NCBI RefSeq assembly: GCF_014648915.1
Contig: NZ_BMSA01000006.1
Location: 232,892-296,891 of the forward strand
Source of the DNA: Streptomyces phaeofaciens
Lineage (GTDB): Bacteria > Actinomycetota > Actinomycetes > Streptomycetales > Streptomycetaceae
Length of the DNA: 64,000 nt
Direction of reading: 5' to 3'
Below are positions 17,522-26,094 of this stretch, piece by piece (the stretch's first letter is position 1; each line of letters starts with the position of its first letter). The notes under the pieces are model-generated. The model was not told the DNA's origin. It saw nothing but the letters and a program-made list of their open reading frames with translations, and did not search any database. The translations under genes and the position numbers were made by a program.

Positions 17522-17552
17522 GCCTCGATTGACGGCCGCCGTCAATCGAGGC
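17522..17552. promoter_or_regulatory. Perfect 31-nt palindrome, probable operator of the ArsR-type regulator
   Basis: The arms GCCTCGATTGACGGC (17522-17536) and GCCGTCAATCGAGGC (17538-17552) are exact reverse complements around one centre base. A TTGAC element occurs in both directions inside it, so bound repressor would cover divergent -35 regions. It lies between the regulator start and the small + strand gene. Confidence 0.75.
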
Positions 17553-17647
17553 GACGAACCCCGCCGGCCGGGCGCAGCCTGGGACGACCGGGGCTACCGC
17601 GGAGCCCTCCGGATTCCCGTTTCCCCACGACCCGCGAAGGCGTCGTC

Positions 17648-17866
17648 ATGAGCATCACGCAGCAGTACGTCCTCGACACCTACCGTGCCCGCCGCAACGG
17701 CGAGCCCCTCCCGCCCGCGCCCGGCGCCCACGACTGGCAGGTCGTGCGCGAGCTGCGCGACCACCGGCAGTTCCGCGCGGTCCTCGCCGGCCGCCCGGCC
17801 CACGGGAGGATCCGGCGGGCCCTCAGCCGCCTGCTCCACCCCCGCCGGCGCCCCACCACCGGCTGA
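17648..17866 (+). CDS. Small basic protein, divergent from the ArsR regulator
   Basis: The 72-residue product (MSITQQYVLDTYRARRNGEP start) is rich in arginine and ends in RRALSRLLHPRRRPTTG. It has no membrane segment and no domain that I recognise. Similar short proteins with a YVLDTYRARR-like start occur in streptomycetes as I remember. It is transcribed away from the ArsR-type gene across the palindrome, so it is the best candidate target of that regulator. Confidence 0.6.
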   Translation: MSITQQYVLDTYRARRNGEPLPPAPGAHDWQVVRELRDHRQFRAVLAGRPAHGRIRRALSRLLHPRRRPTTG

Positions 17867-17907
17867 CCATCCCGGCGGGGACGGCCGGTGGGCCGGGCCG
17901 CCCGCGG

Positions 17908-19095
17908 CTACCCGCCGGCCACCGACGCCACCCGGGCGACGAAGTCGGCGACCGCCGCCCGCACGTCGTCCGCCGTCCACTCCAGGCCCTGGGAGCGGAT
18001 CGTGACCTCGGTGAACGACAGTCCGGGCCCGCCGGTGTCCCAGGCGGAGGCGAACAGCATCGACCCGGTCTCCTCGGCCTGGAGCGCCGCCGCCTCGGCG
18101 AGTACGTCGGCCTCGTACGGCAGCCAGACCCGGAACTCGTGGGTGTGCGGCACCTCGGGATGCACCCGCGCCCACGCCACACCCGACTCGGCGAACCCCT
18201 CCCGCAGCGCGGCGGCCACCACGCGCGCGTGCCGCACGTACCCGGGCAGGCGGGGCAGCTCCCGCTCCAGGCCGACGAGCGCCGACAGGGCGGTGGGGAA
18301 CTGCTGGAAGACCATGCCGCCGTACCGGTGCCGCCAGGCCTTCGCCTCCTCGATCAGCGTGTGCGGGCCGGCGAGCGCGGCGCCGCCGAAGCCGTCGAGG
18401 GACTTGTAGAACGACACGTAGACGCTGTCCGCGAGACCGGCCGTCTCGTCCAGGGAACGGCCGAAGTGGACGGTGGACTCCCACAGGCGCGCGCCGTCGA
18501 AGTGCACCACCGCGTCGCGCTCGCGCGCCGCCTCCACGACCTCGTTCAGCTCCTCCCAGGTGGGCAGGACGAAACCGGCGTCCCTGAGGGGCAGCTCCAG
18601 CATCAGTGCGCCGAACGGCTCCTCGAAGGCACGCACCTCGTCGGCCGTGGGCAGCCGGGGCTCGCTCGTCAGCCGGACCGTGCGCAACCCGCTGACCACG
18701 GACAACGCGCCCCGCTCATGCACCTCGGGATGGGCCAGGCCGTGCAGTGCCACCGTGCGGTCGCCGGTGCGGCCGGCCCAGCAGCGCAGGGCGACCTGCT
18801 GGGCCATCGTGCCGGTCGGGAAGAACGCGGCGGCCTCCGTCCCCAGCAGCGCGGCGACCCGCTCCTCCAGGGCCGCCACGACCCCGTTGCCGTAGATGTC
18901 CGCCCGCTCGTCCAGGTCGTAGACCTCGGGCGCGGCGTCCTGGAGCAGCGTGAGCCGCTCGCGCAGCGTGCCGTGGTAGCCCCCGCGGGACAGGACACGC
19001 TCCGCCGCCCGGAAGGCCGCCGTCCGCCGCTCCCGCAGCCGCTCCCGCGGCGACTTCTCCTCGTCCTGGCCGCTCTGTTCCGCCGTATCCCTCAT
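17908..19095 (-). CDS. Threonine aldolase/beta-eliminating-lyase family PLP enzyme
   Basis: This is a fold-type I PLP enzyme of 395 residues. Conserved points are the cofactor-contacting FFPTGTMAQQ (about 91-100), the PLP-ring aspartate in VVHFDGARLW (D200), and the Schiff-base lysine K231 in VSFYKSLDGFGG. Low-specificity L-threonine aldolases cleave threonine to glycine and acetaldehyde; some relatives are lyases for other beta-hydroxy amino acids. An N-terminal extension of about 40 charged residues precedes the fold. I placed the start at the ATG at 19095. It is divergent from the panC operon with 183 bp between starts. Confidence 0.88.
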   Translation of the reverse strand: MRDTAEQSGQDEEKSPRERLRERRTAAFRAAERVLSRGGYHGTLRERLTLLQDAAPEVYDLDERADIYGNGVVAALEERVAALLGTEAAAFFPTGTMAQQVALRCWAGRTGDRTVALHGLAHPEVHERGALSVVSGLRTVRLTSEPRLPTADEVRAFEEPFGALMLELPLRDAGFVLPTWEELNEVVEAARERDAVVHFDGARLWESTVHFGRSLDETAGLADSVYVSFYKSLDGFGGAALAGPHTLIEEAKAWRHRYGGMVFQQFPTALSALVGLERELPRLPGYVRHARVVAAALREGFAESGVAWARVHPEVPHTHEFRVWLPYEADVLAEAAALQAEETGSMLFASAWDTGGPGLSFTEVTIRSQGLEWTADDVRAAVADFVARVASVAGG

Positions 19096-19278
19096 GAGCG
19101 GATCATGCCGTGCGCCGGTTCGCGCGGACACACGGATTTCCCGGGCTCCCAGGGGGCGTTCGGCTGCGAGATAACCCACAGCCTGTGGACGGGCCGGACT
19201 CGCCCCGAACCAATCGCGTTAACATGACGAGAAATCGTCCGGTACCCCGAGCGGACTGGAACGGAAGGCCGCCGTCGC

Positions 19279-20244
19279 GTGAGTACAGTCCAACAACCAG
19301 ACCCCAGGGACCGCCCCGCGCGGCTCACCGTCGGCGTCGTCGGCGCCGGCCGCGTGGGTCCCGCGCTCGCCGCGTCCCTCCAGCTCGCCGGGCACCGCCC
19401 GGTGGCCGTCTCCGGTGTCTCCGACTCCTCCCGGCGGCGGGCCGCGCTGCTGCTGCCCGACGTGCCCCTCGTCCCGCCCGCGGAGGTCCTCGGGCGCGCC
19501 GACCTGGTGCTGCTGACCGTCCCCGACGACGTCCTGCCCGGTCTCGTCGAGGGACTTGTCGAGACCGGGGCCGTCCGGCCCGGCCACCTGCTCGTGCACA
19601 CCTCCGGGCGCTACGGCACGCGGGTCCTCGACCCCGCCCTGCGCGCGGGCGCGCTGCCGCTGGCCCTGCACCCGGCGATGACGTTCACCGGCACGCCCGT
19701 GGACGTCCAGCGTCTGGCCGGGTGTTCCTTCGGCGTCACCGCGCCCGAGGAGCTGCGGATGGCCGCCGAGGCGCTCGTCATCGAGATGGGCGGCGAACCG
19801 GAGTGGATCGCCGAGGAGAACCGCCCGCTCTACCACGCGGCCCTCGCCCTGGGCGCGAACCACCTGGTCACGCTGGTCGCCCAGTCCATGGAGCTGCTCC
19901 GGACGGCGGGCGTGGAGGCCCCCGACCGGATGCTGGGCCCCCTGCTCGGCGCCGCCCTCGACAACGCGCTGCGTTCCGGTGACGCCGCACTCACCGGGCC
20001 CGTCGCGCGCGGGGACGCGGGCACGGTCGCCGCGCACGTCTCCGAGCTGCGCCGGCACGCCCCGCAGGCCGTCGACGGCTATCTGGCGATGGCCCGCGCG
20101 ACCGCGGACCGCGCGCTCGCCCACGGGCTGCTCAAGCCCGAACTCGCCGAGGATCTCCTCGGGGTGCTCGCGGGCGACGCCCAAGGGACGCACGGACCGC
20201 ACGGACCCCACGGAACGCACGGCACCGAAGGAGATGCCGGATGA
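19279..20244 (+). CDS. Rossmann/DUF2520 protein, candidate ketopantoate reductase (PanG-like)
   Basis: The first half is an NAD(P)-binding Rossmann fold (LTVGVVGAGRVGPALAASLQLAG, residues 16-38; LVLLTVPDDVL). The second half is a helical DUF2520 domain with ENRPLYHAALALGANHLVTLV. Proteins of this build include PanG, described as an alternative ketopantoate reductase in other bacteria. Here the gene overlaps panC by 4 bp (ATGA), so it would make pantoate, the substrate of PanC; this is a strong inference, not proof. The C-terminus is a low-complexity tail of THGPHGPHGTHG words. The GTG start is at 19279. It heads the CoA/NAD operon. Confidence 0.85.
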   Translation: MSTVQQPDPRDRPARLTVGVVGAGRVGPALAASLQLAGHRPVAVSGVSDSSRRRAALLLPDVPLVPPAEVLGRADLVLLTVPDDVLPGLVEGLVETGAVRPGHLLVHTSGRYGTRVLDPALRAGALPLALHPAMTFTGTPVDVQRLAGCSFGVTAPEELRMAAEALVIEMGGEPEWIAEENRPLYHAALALGANHLVTLVAQSMELLRTAGVEAPDRMLGPLLGAALDNALRSGDAALTGPVARGDAGTVAAHVSELRRHAPQAVDGYLAMARATADRALAHGLLKPELAEDLLGVLAGDAQGTHGPHGPHGTHGTEGDAG

Positions 20245-21233
20245 CCGCCACCCTGCTGCGCACCGCCGCCGAACTGCGCGAAGGCACGCGTGCGGGCCGC
20301 CGGGCCGTCGTGATGACGATGGGCGCCCTGCACGACGGCCACGCCACCCTCGTGCGCACCGCCCGGGAGCTCGCCGGACCGGACGGCGAGGTCGTCGTCA
20401 CGGTCTTCGTGAACCCCCTCCAGTTCGGCGCGGGCGAGGACCTCGACCGCTACCCGCGCACCCTGGACGCCGACCTCAAGATCGCCGAGCAGGCCGGCGC
20501 GGACGTCGTGTTCGCCCCGTCCGTGGACGAGGTCTACCCGGGCGGCGAGCCCCAGGTCCGGATCAGCGCCGGCCCGATGGGGGAGCGGCTGGAGGGCGCC
20601 TCGCGCCCCGGGCACTTCGACGGCATGCTCACCGTCGTCGCCAAGCTGCTGCACCTCACCCGGCCCGACGCGGCCCTGTTCGGGCAGAAGGACGCCCAGC
20701 AGCTGGCCCTGATCCGGCGCATGGCCCGCGACCTGAACTTCGGCGTCGACATCGTCGCCGTCCCCACCGTCCGTGAGGCCGACGGGCTGGCCCTGTCCAG
20801 CCGCAACCGCTACCTCTCCCCGAAGGAGCGGCACACCGCGCTCGCCCTGTCCGCCGCCCTGTTCGCGGGCCGCGACCGGCACGCCGCCCAGGAGGCGCTG
20901 CGGGCACGCGCGCGTGAGGTGCCCGCCACCCAGGCGCGGGCCGAGGCGCTCAGCGCCATAGGGGAGTCCCGCGCGGCCGCGGACGCGCACGCCGTCGCCA
21001 AGGCCGCCCCCGGCAACCCGGCGGCCGTCCGCGCGGCCGCCCGGCAGACGCTCGACGAGGCCGTCCGCCTCGACCCGCCGCTGCAGCTGGACTATCTCGC
21101 GCTCGTCGACCCCGCCGACTTCACGGAGATCGGGGACGACTTCACCGGCGAGGCCGTCCTCGCCGTCGCCGCCCGGGTCGGTGCGACCCGGCTGATCGAC
21201 AACCTCCCCCTGACCTTCGGAGCCGCCTCGTGA
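20241..21233 (+). CDS. panC: Pantothenate synthetase
   Basis: PanC joins pantoate and beta-alanine with ATP to form pantothenate. Family motifs are MTMGALHDGHATLV (HIGH-like, residues 25-38), VNPLQFGAGEDLDRYPR, RPGHFDGMLTVV, FGQKDAQQL and the KMSKS-like LSSRNRYLS. At 330 residues it is longer than E. coli PanC (283). The extra part is an Ala/Arg-rich helical insertion between about residues 205 and 270 before the conserved LDYLALVDPADF end. Both ends overlap neighbours (ATGA with DUF2520, GTGA with nadB), which indicates tight operon coupling. Confidence 0.96.
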   Translation: MTATLLRTAAELREGTRAGRRAVVMTMGALHDGHATLVRTARELAGPDGEVVVTVFVNPLQFGAGEDLDRYPRTLDADLKIAEQAGADVVFAPSVDEVYPGGEPQVRISAGPMGERLEGASRPGHFDGMLTVVAKLLHLTRPDAALFGQKDAQQLALIRRMARDLNFGVDIVAVPTVREADGLALSSRNRYLSPKERHTALALSAALFAGRDRHAAQEALRARAREVPATQARAEALSAIGESRAAADAHAVAKAAPGNPAAVRAAARQTLDEAVRLDPPLQLDYLALVDPADFTEIGDDFTGEAVLAVAARVGATRLIDNLPLTFGAAS

Positions 21234-22945
21234 GCAGCACAGGCATACGACTGCACGCACCCGCGCCCGGGTGGAGCATCACCGCGGACGTCGTGGTCGT
21301 CGGCTCCGGCGTCGCCGGCCTGACCGCGGCCCTGCGCTGCGAGGCCGCCGGCCTGCGCACGGTCGTCGTCACCAAGGCGCGTCTCGACGACGGCTCCACC
21401 CGCTGGGCGCAGGGCGGCATCGCGGCGGCCCTGGGTGAGGGCGACACCCCCGAACAGCACCTCGACGACACGCTGGTGGCGGGCGCGGGCCTGTGCGACG
21501 AGGAGGCCGTACGGATCCTCGTCACCGAGGGTCCCGACGCCGTACGGCGGCTCATCGAGACCGGCGCCCACTTCGACGAGTCCGCCGAGGGCGACCTGGA
21601 GCTCACCCGCGAGGGCGGCCACCACCGGCGCCGGATCGCGCACGCGGGCGGAGACGCGACCGGCGCGGAGATCTCCCGCGCCCTCGTGGAGGCGGTACGC
21701 GCGCGTGGGCTGCGCACGATCGAGAACGCGCTCGTCCTGGACCTGCTGACGGACGCGGCCGGCCGTACGGCGGGCGTCACCCTGCACGTCATGGGCGAGG
21801 GCCAGCACGACGGCGTGGGCGCCGTGCACGCCCCCACGGTCGTCCTCGCGACCGGCGGCATGGGCCAGGTGTTCTCCGCGACCACCAACCCGTCCGTCTC
21901 CACCGGTGACGGCGTGGCGCTCGCCCTGCGGGCCGGCGCCGAGGTCTCCGACCTGGAGTTCGTGCAGTTCCACCCCACCGTGCTGTTCCTCGGCCCGGAC
22001 GCCGAGGGCCAGCAGCCGCTGGTCTCCGAGGCGGTGCGCGGCGAGGGCGCCCACCTGGTCGACGCGGACGGCGTGCGCTTCATGGTCGGGCAGCACGAGC
22101 TGGCCGAGCTGGCGCCCCGCGACATCGTCGCCAAGGGCATCATGCGCCGGATGCAGGAGCAGGACGCCGAGCACATGTTCCTCGACGCCCGGCACTTCGG
22201 CGCGGCCATGTGGGAGCACCGCTTCCCGACGATCCTCGCCGCCTGCCGCGCCCACGGCATCGACCCCGTCCACGAACCGATCCCGATAGCGCCGGCGGCC
22301 CACTACGCCTCCGGCGGCGTACGCACCGACTCCCGGGGCCGCACCACCGTCCCGGGCCTGTACGCGTGCGGCGAGGTCGCCTGCACCGGCGTGCACGGCG
22401 CGAACCGGCTGGCGTCCAACTCCCTCCTGGAGGGCCTGGTCTACGCCGAGCGGATCGCCGTCGACATCACCGACAGCCACGCGGACGACGGCCCGCACGC
22501 GCGCGTGCCCGCACCGGTCGAGCACCCCGAGCGGCCCGCGCACCCGCTCCTGGCCCCCGAGGCCCGGTTCGCGATCCAGCGGATCATGACCGAGGGCGCG
22601 GGCGTCCTGCGCTCCGCCGAGTCCCTGGCCAAGGCCGCCGACCAGCTCCAGCGGCTGCACACCGAGGCCCGCGACGCCCTCGACGAGAACGGCAAGACCG
22701 CCGAGCCCGGCGTCGACACCTGGGAGGCCACCAACCTCCTGTGCGTGGCACGCGTCCTGGTCGCCGCCGCCGCGCTGCGCGAGGAGACCCGCGGCTGCCA
22801 CTGGCGCGAGGACCACGCCGACCGCGACGACACGGACTGGCGGCGCCACATCGTCGTACGGCTGAATCCGGACCGCACCCTCGCGGTACACGCCACCGAT
22901 ACCGCAGACTTCCCCCCGACCCGGCACCACCAGCAGGAGCAGTGA
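21230..22945 (+). CDS. nadB: L-aspartate oxidase
   Basis: NadB is an FAD enzyme that oxidises L-aspartate to iminoaspartate, the first step of de novo NAD synthesis. The FAD motif is VVVVGSGVAGLTAALRCEAAG near residue 22. DDGSTRWAQGGIAAA, FVQFHPT and the C-terminal RLASNSLLEGLVYAERIA are conserved in the family and distinguish it from plain succinate dehydrogenase flavoproteins. It has 571 residues. nadA, whose product uses the iminoaspartate, is not in this cluster; nadC is next. Confidence 0.95.
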   Translation: MSSTGIRLHAPAPGWSITADVVVVGSGVAGLTAALRCEAAGLRTVVVTKARLDDGSTRWAQGGIAAALGEGDTPEQHLDDTLVAGAGLCDEEAVRILVTEGPDAVRRLIETGAHFDESAEGDLELTREGGHHRRRIAHAGGDATGAEISRALVEAVRARGLRTIENALVLDLLTDAAGRTAGVTLHVMGEGQHDGVGAVHAPTVVLATGGMGQVFSATTNPSVSTGDGVALALRAGAEVSDLEFVQFHPTVLFLGPDAEGQQPLVSEAVRGEGAHLVDADGVRFMVGQHELAELAPRDIVAKGIMRRMQEQDAEHMFLDARHFGAAMWEHRFPTILAACRAHGIDPVHEPIPIAPAAHYASGGVRTDSRGRTTVPGLYACGEVACTGVHGANRLASNSLLEGLVYAERIAVDITDSHADDGPHARVPAPVEHPERPAHPLLAPEARFAIQRIMTEGAGVLRSAESLAKAADQLQRLHTEARDALDENGKTAEPGVDTWEATNLLCVARVLVAAAALREETRGCHWREDHADRDDTDWRRHIVVRLNPDRTLAVHATDTADFPPTRHHQQEQ

Positions 22946-22950
22946 CAGAC

Positions 22951-23928
22951 GTGAGCACCCCCGATCTTCCCCTCGCCCAGAGCGGCGGCTGCGGCGACGG
23001 CTGCGCCTGTGGCGCCGAGGACGACGCCGAGTACCTGGAGTGCGGGCTCGACCCCGCGCTCGCGCAGCTCCTCGCCGACGCCGGCCTCGACCCCGTCGAG
23101 GTCGAGGACATCGCCAACGTCGCCATCCAGGAGGACCTGGACCACGGCGTGGACGTGACGACCGTCGCGACCATCCCCGAGGACGCGGTGGCCACCGCCG
23201 ACTTCACCGCCCGGGAGGCCGGCGTGGTCGCGGGCCTGCGGGTCGCCGAGGCCGTCGTCTCGGTCGTGTGCACCGACGAGTTCGAGGTCGAGCGGCACGT
23301 CGAGGACGGCGACCGCGTGGAGGCCGGCCAGAAGCTGCTGTCGGTCACCACGCGCACGCGTGACCTGCTGACCGCCGAGCGCAGCGCGCTCAACCTGCTG
23401 TGCCGCCTCTCCGGTATCGCGACCGCCACGCGCGCGTGGGCGGACGTCCTGGAGGGAACCAAGGCACGCGTGCGTGACACCCGCAAGACCACGCCGGGCC
23501 TGCGCTCCCTGGAGAAGTTCGCGGTCCGCTGCGGCGGTGGCATCAACCACCGCATGTCGCTCTCCGACGCGGCCCTGGTCAAGGACAACCACGTGGTCGC
23601 CGCGGGCGGCGTCGCCGAGGCCTTCAAGGCCGTACGGGAGACCTTCCCGGACGTCCCGATCGAGGTCGAGGTCGACACCCTGCACCAGCTGCGCGACGTC
23701 GTGGACGCCGGCGCAGACCTGATCCTGCTGGACAACTTCACGCCCGGAGAGTGTGCGGAGGCCGTCGGTGTCGTCGGCGGGCGCGCCCTGCTGGAGGCGT
23801 CCGGCCGGCTCACCCTGGACAACGCGCGCGCGTACGCCGACACCGGCGTCGACTTCCTGGCCGTCGGAGCCCTCACGCACTCCTCGCCGATCCTGGACAT
23901 CGGCCTGGATCTGCGGGCGGCGGAGTAG
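22951..23928 (+). CDS. nadC: Quinolinate phosphoribosyltransferase
   Basis: NadC converts quinolinate and PRPP to nicotinate mononucleotide. The core carries VAIQEDLDHGVDVTT, ERSALNLLCRLSGIAT, the RKTTPGLRSLEKFAV and GGGINHRMSLSDAALVKDNH active-site blocks, and VEVEVDTL. There are two possible GTG starts. I chose 22951 because AGGAG lies 11 nt upstream; the one at 22942 overlaps the nadB stop but has AGGAG only 2 nt before it. The N-terminus has an unusual Cys-rich segment (GGCGDGCACG, then LECGLDP) before the fold, see findings. The protein is 325 residues, against about 290 in E. coli. Confidence 0.95.
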   Translation: MSTPDLPLAQSGGCGDGCACGAEDDAEYLECGLDPALAQLLADAGLDPVEVEDIANVAIQEDLDHGVDVTTVATIPEDAVATADFTAREAGVVAGLRVAEAVVSVVCTDEFEVERHVEDGDRVEAGQKLLSVTTRTRDLLTAERSALNLLCRLSGIATATRAWADVLEGTKARVRDTRKTTPGLRSLEKFAVRCGGGINHRMSLSDAALVKDNHVVAAGGVAEAFKAVRETFPDVPIEVEVDTLHQLRDVVDAGADLILLDNFTPGECAEAVGVVGGRALLEASGRLTLDNARAYADTGVDFLAVGALTHSSPILDIGLDLRAAE

Positions 23929-23944
23929 GGAGCGGGAACCGGCC

Positions 23945-24742
23945 ATGCTGCTGACGATCGACGTGGGCAACACGCACACCGTGCTGGGACTGTTCGACGG
24001 CGAGGACATCGTCGAGCACTGGCGGATCTCGACCGACGCACGCCGTACGGCCGACGAGATGGCGGTACTCCTCCAGGGCCTGATGGGCATGCACCCGCTC
24101 CTCGGGGTGGAGCTGGGCGACGGCATCGACGGGATCGCGATCTGCGCCACCGTCCCCTCCGTGCTGCACGAGCTGCGCGAGGTGACCCGCCGCTACTACG
24201 GCGACGTGCCCGCGGTCCTCGTCGAGCCGGGTGTGAAGACCGGCGTGCCGATCCTCTTCGACAACCCCAAGGAGGTCGGCGCCGACCGCATCATCAACGC
24301 GGTCGCCGCGAACGAGCTGTACGGCGGCCCGGCGATCGTGGTCGACTTCGGCACGGCGACCACGTTCGACGCGGTCAGCGCGCGCGGAGAGTACGTCGGC
24401 GGGGTCATCGCCCCCGGCATCGAGATCTCCGTCGAGGCCCTCGGCGTCAAGGCCGCCCAGCTGCGCAAGATCGAGGTGGCGCGGCCCCGGAGCGTGATCG
24501 GCAAGAACACGGTCGAGGCCATGCAGTCCGGCATCGTCTACGGGTTCGCCGGCCAGGTCGACGGCGTGGTCGGCCGGATGGCACGGGAGCTGGCCGAGGA
24601 CCCGGACGACGTCACGGTGATCGCCACCGGCGGCCTCGCCCCGATGGTCCTCGGCGAGTCCTCGGTGATCGACGAGCACGAGCCCTGGCTGACGCTGATC
24701 GGACTGCGGCTGGTGTACGAGCGGAACGTCTCGCGAATGTGA
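23945..24742 (+). CDS. coaX: Type III pantothenate kinase
   Basis: CoaX phosphorylates pantothenate in the first committed step of CoA synthesis. It belongs to the ASKHA fold. Visible motifs are DVGNTHTVLGLF (ATP phosphate loop, residues 6-17), the pantothenate and oligomer site GADRIINAVAA, and DFGTATTFDAV. It has 265 residues, the usual length, and lies 16 bp after nadC. Together with DUF2520 and panC it links pantothenate synthesis and activation to NAD synthesis in one transcript. Type III kinases typically need a monovalent cation and are not feedback-inhibited by CoA. Confidence 0.95.
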   Translation: MLLTIDVGNTHTVLGLFDGEDIVEHWRISTDARRTADEMAVLLQGLMGMHPLLGVELGDGIDGIAICATVPSVLHELREVTRRYYGDVPAVLVEPGVKTGVPILFDNPKEVGADRIINAVAANELYGGPAIVVDFGTATTFDAVSARGEYVGGVIAPGIEISVEALGVKAAQLRKIEVARPRSVIGKNTVEAMQSGIVYGFAGQVDGVVGRMARELAEDPDDVTVIATGGLAPMVLGESSVIDEHEPWLTLIGLRLVYERNVSRM

Positions 24743-24930
24743 CGGGTGCGGGCGGCGCGGTGCGGTGCGCCCGGCTGCGCGAGGGCGGCCGGTGACGGCC
24801 CGCCGTCCGCCGCGCCGGAGTCGGGCTCCGCGCCCGGCGGCCGGCTCCGAAGGGGCCATCGGGGCGGATTCGGGCGCGTCACTTCCCACTGTTATGTCGA
24901 ATTTGTCTGATTAGCGCGTACCGTCGCGGC

Positions 24931-25650
24931 ATGCCCACGCCCTACGGATCCCGCGGCGGCCTGGCGTTCGGCGCGGAGGAGCTGCGTGTGCTCCGCCGTG
25001 CCCTCGCCCTCGCCCTCCACCCCGGTCCCGTCTCCGCCGAGGACGTCCAGGACTGCCATCGCCTCGCCGACTCCCTCGACGACGCGATGCGCGAGGCCGC
25101 CCGGCTGCGGGCCTTCCTGGTGGCCGACCTCGCCCGGTACCGCGCCGCCCTCCCCGGCACCGTCACCGGCTATCTGACGCTCCTGGAGGAAGTCCTGGCC
25201 ACGGGCCACCGGCCCGAACCCGACGACCTGGCCGCCCTGCGCGCCCTGCGCGGCAACCCCACGGCCGCCGCCCTGCTGGAGCGCTGCCAGGTACTCGCCG
25301 AGCAGGACGTACGCACCCGTCTCGCCCGCCGTACGGCCCGCGGGGCCGTACACGCCACCCCGCTGGTCCCGGCGTCCCGTACGCGCCTCCTGGCGCTCCC
25401 TGGGGGCCGCTCCGGCGACGACGCCGACCGCCTTCTCGTCGCGGCCGACGGATCGGGCGGGCCGGGCGAGGAGCCGCGCAGGAAGCCCGCCGAGAAACCG
25501 GCCGCGCCCGCACCGGGACCCGTCCCCGCGAAGCCCGCCGAGCCCCAGCCCCCGCACCGGCCCATCCCCACGCCGGGCGAGGTCTTCCCGCGCCGCAAGC
25601 CGGCTCCGCCGCCCGCGGACCCGGAGCAGCGGCGGCTCGTGGCGGGCTGA
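24931..25650 (+). CDS. Conserved hypothetical protein with helical N-terminus and Pro-rich tail
   Basis: The 239-residue protein begins with about 110 residues of predicted helices (ELRVLRRALALALHPGPVSAEDVQDCHRLADSLDDAMREAARLRAFLVADLARYRAALPG and on). It ends in a Pro/Ala/Lys-rich tail from residue 175 (EEPRRKPAEKPAAPAPGP). No signal peptide, membrane segment or catalytic motif is visible. It follows coaX after 188 bp without an obvious terminator and probably has its own promoter. I do not recognise its function. Confidence 0.75.
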   Translation: MPTPYGSRGGLAFGAEELRVLRRALALALHPGPVSAEDVQDCHRLADSLDDAMREAARLRAFLVADLARYRAALPGTVTGYLTLLEEVLATGHRPEPDDLAALRALRGNPTAAALLERCQVLAEQDVRTRLARRTARGAVHATPLVPASRTRLLALPGGRSGDDADRLLVAADGSGGPGEEPRRKPAEKPAAPAPGPVPAKPAEPQPPHRPIPTPGEVFPRRKPAPPPADPEQRRLVAG

Positions 25651-25780
25651 GGCGGCACCCCGTTCGCCACCGGTCGCCCGCGCCACCGGTCGCCCGCGCC
25701 ACCGGTGGCCGCCACCTGCGGGTCCGCCGGCGGCCCGACCCCGCCCCGATGTCCCGTTCCTCCCTGGCTACCCTGGATCC

Positions 25781-25960
25781 ATGGACTACGTCTCCGCGCT
25801 CGTGCCCCCGGTCGTCATGGCCGTGTTCTTCATCGGTGTGATCCGGGTGATCGTGAAGACCCAGGGCGGAGCCAACAAGGCCAAGGAGGACGCCGCCGTG
25901 GACGCGGCCCTCGCGCGCGCGCAGAGCGCCCGCCAGGCCTCCGTGGGCCCCGACGCCTGA
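25781..25960 (+). CDS. Small single-pass membrane protein (59 residues)
   Basis: The product starts MDYVSALVPPVVMAVFFIGV, giving one membrane segment (about residues 5-25). A charged tail follows (RVIVKTQGGANKAKEDAAVDAALARAQSARQA) that could form an amphipathic helix. It is bounded by its own strong terminator 25 bp after the stop. Such tiny membrane proteins occur widely in streptomycetes; the function is unknown. The coding call rests on the clean start, the membrane segment and the terminator. Confidence 0.7.
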   Translation: MDYVSALVPPVVMAVFFIGVIRVIVKTQGGANKAKEDAAVDAALARAQSARQASVGPDA

Positions 25961-25985
25961 CCCCGCCGCCCGCTCGCACCCTCCA

Positions 25986-26025
25986 AGGGCGCACGACTCC
26001 CTCCCGGAGCCGTGCGCCCTTTTTG
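25986..26025 (+). terminator. Intrinsic terminator after the small membrane protein
   Basis: AGGGCGCACG (25986-25995) pairs with CGTGCGCCCT (26011-26020), with an inner GCTCC/GGAGC-like extension, and is followed by TTTTG. It is a classic rho-independent terminator. Confidence 0.9.
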
Positions 26026-26094
26026 TTCATGTTTGCTGATGAAGGTGCACGTCCGGCACGCGATCGGCGAGATCTCCCATTATTGTTCTGAGTT

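Noticed and set aside
19176..19188. DnaA-box-like or operator palindrome CCACAG-C-CTGTGG before the DUF2520 gene
   Set aside because: A single short dyad without the TTGTCCACA consensus or clustering; no sign of a replication origin.
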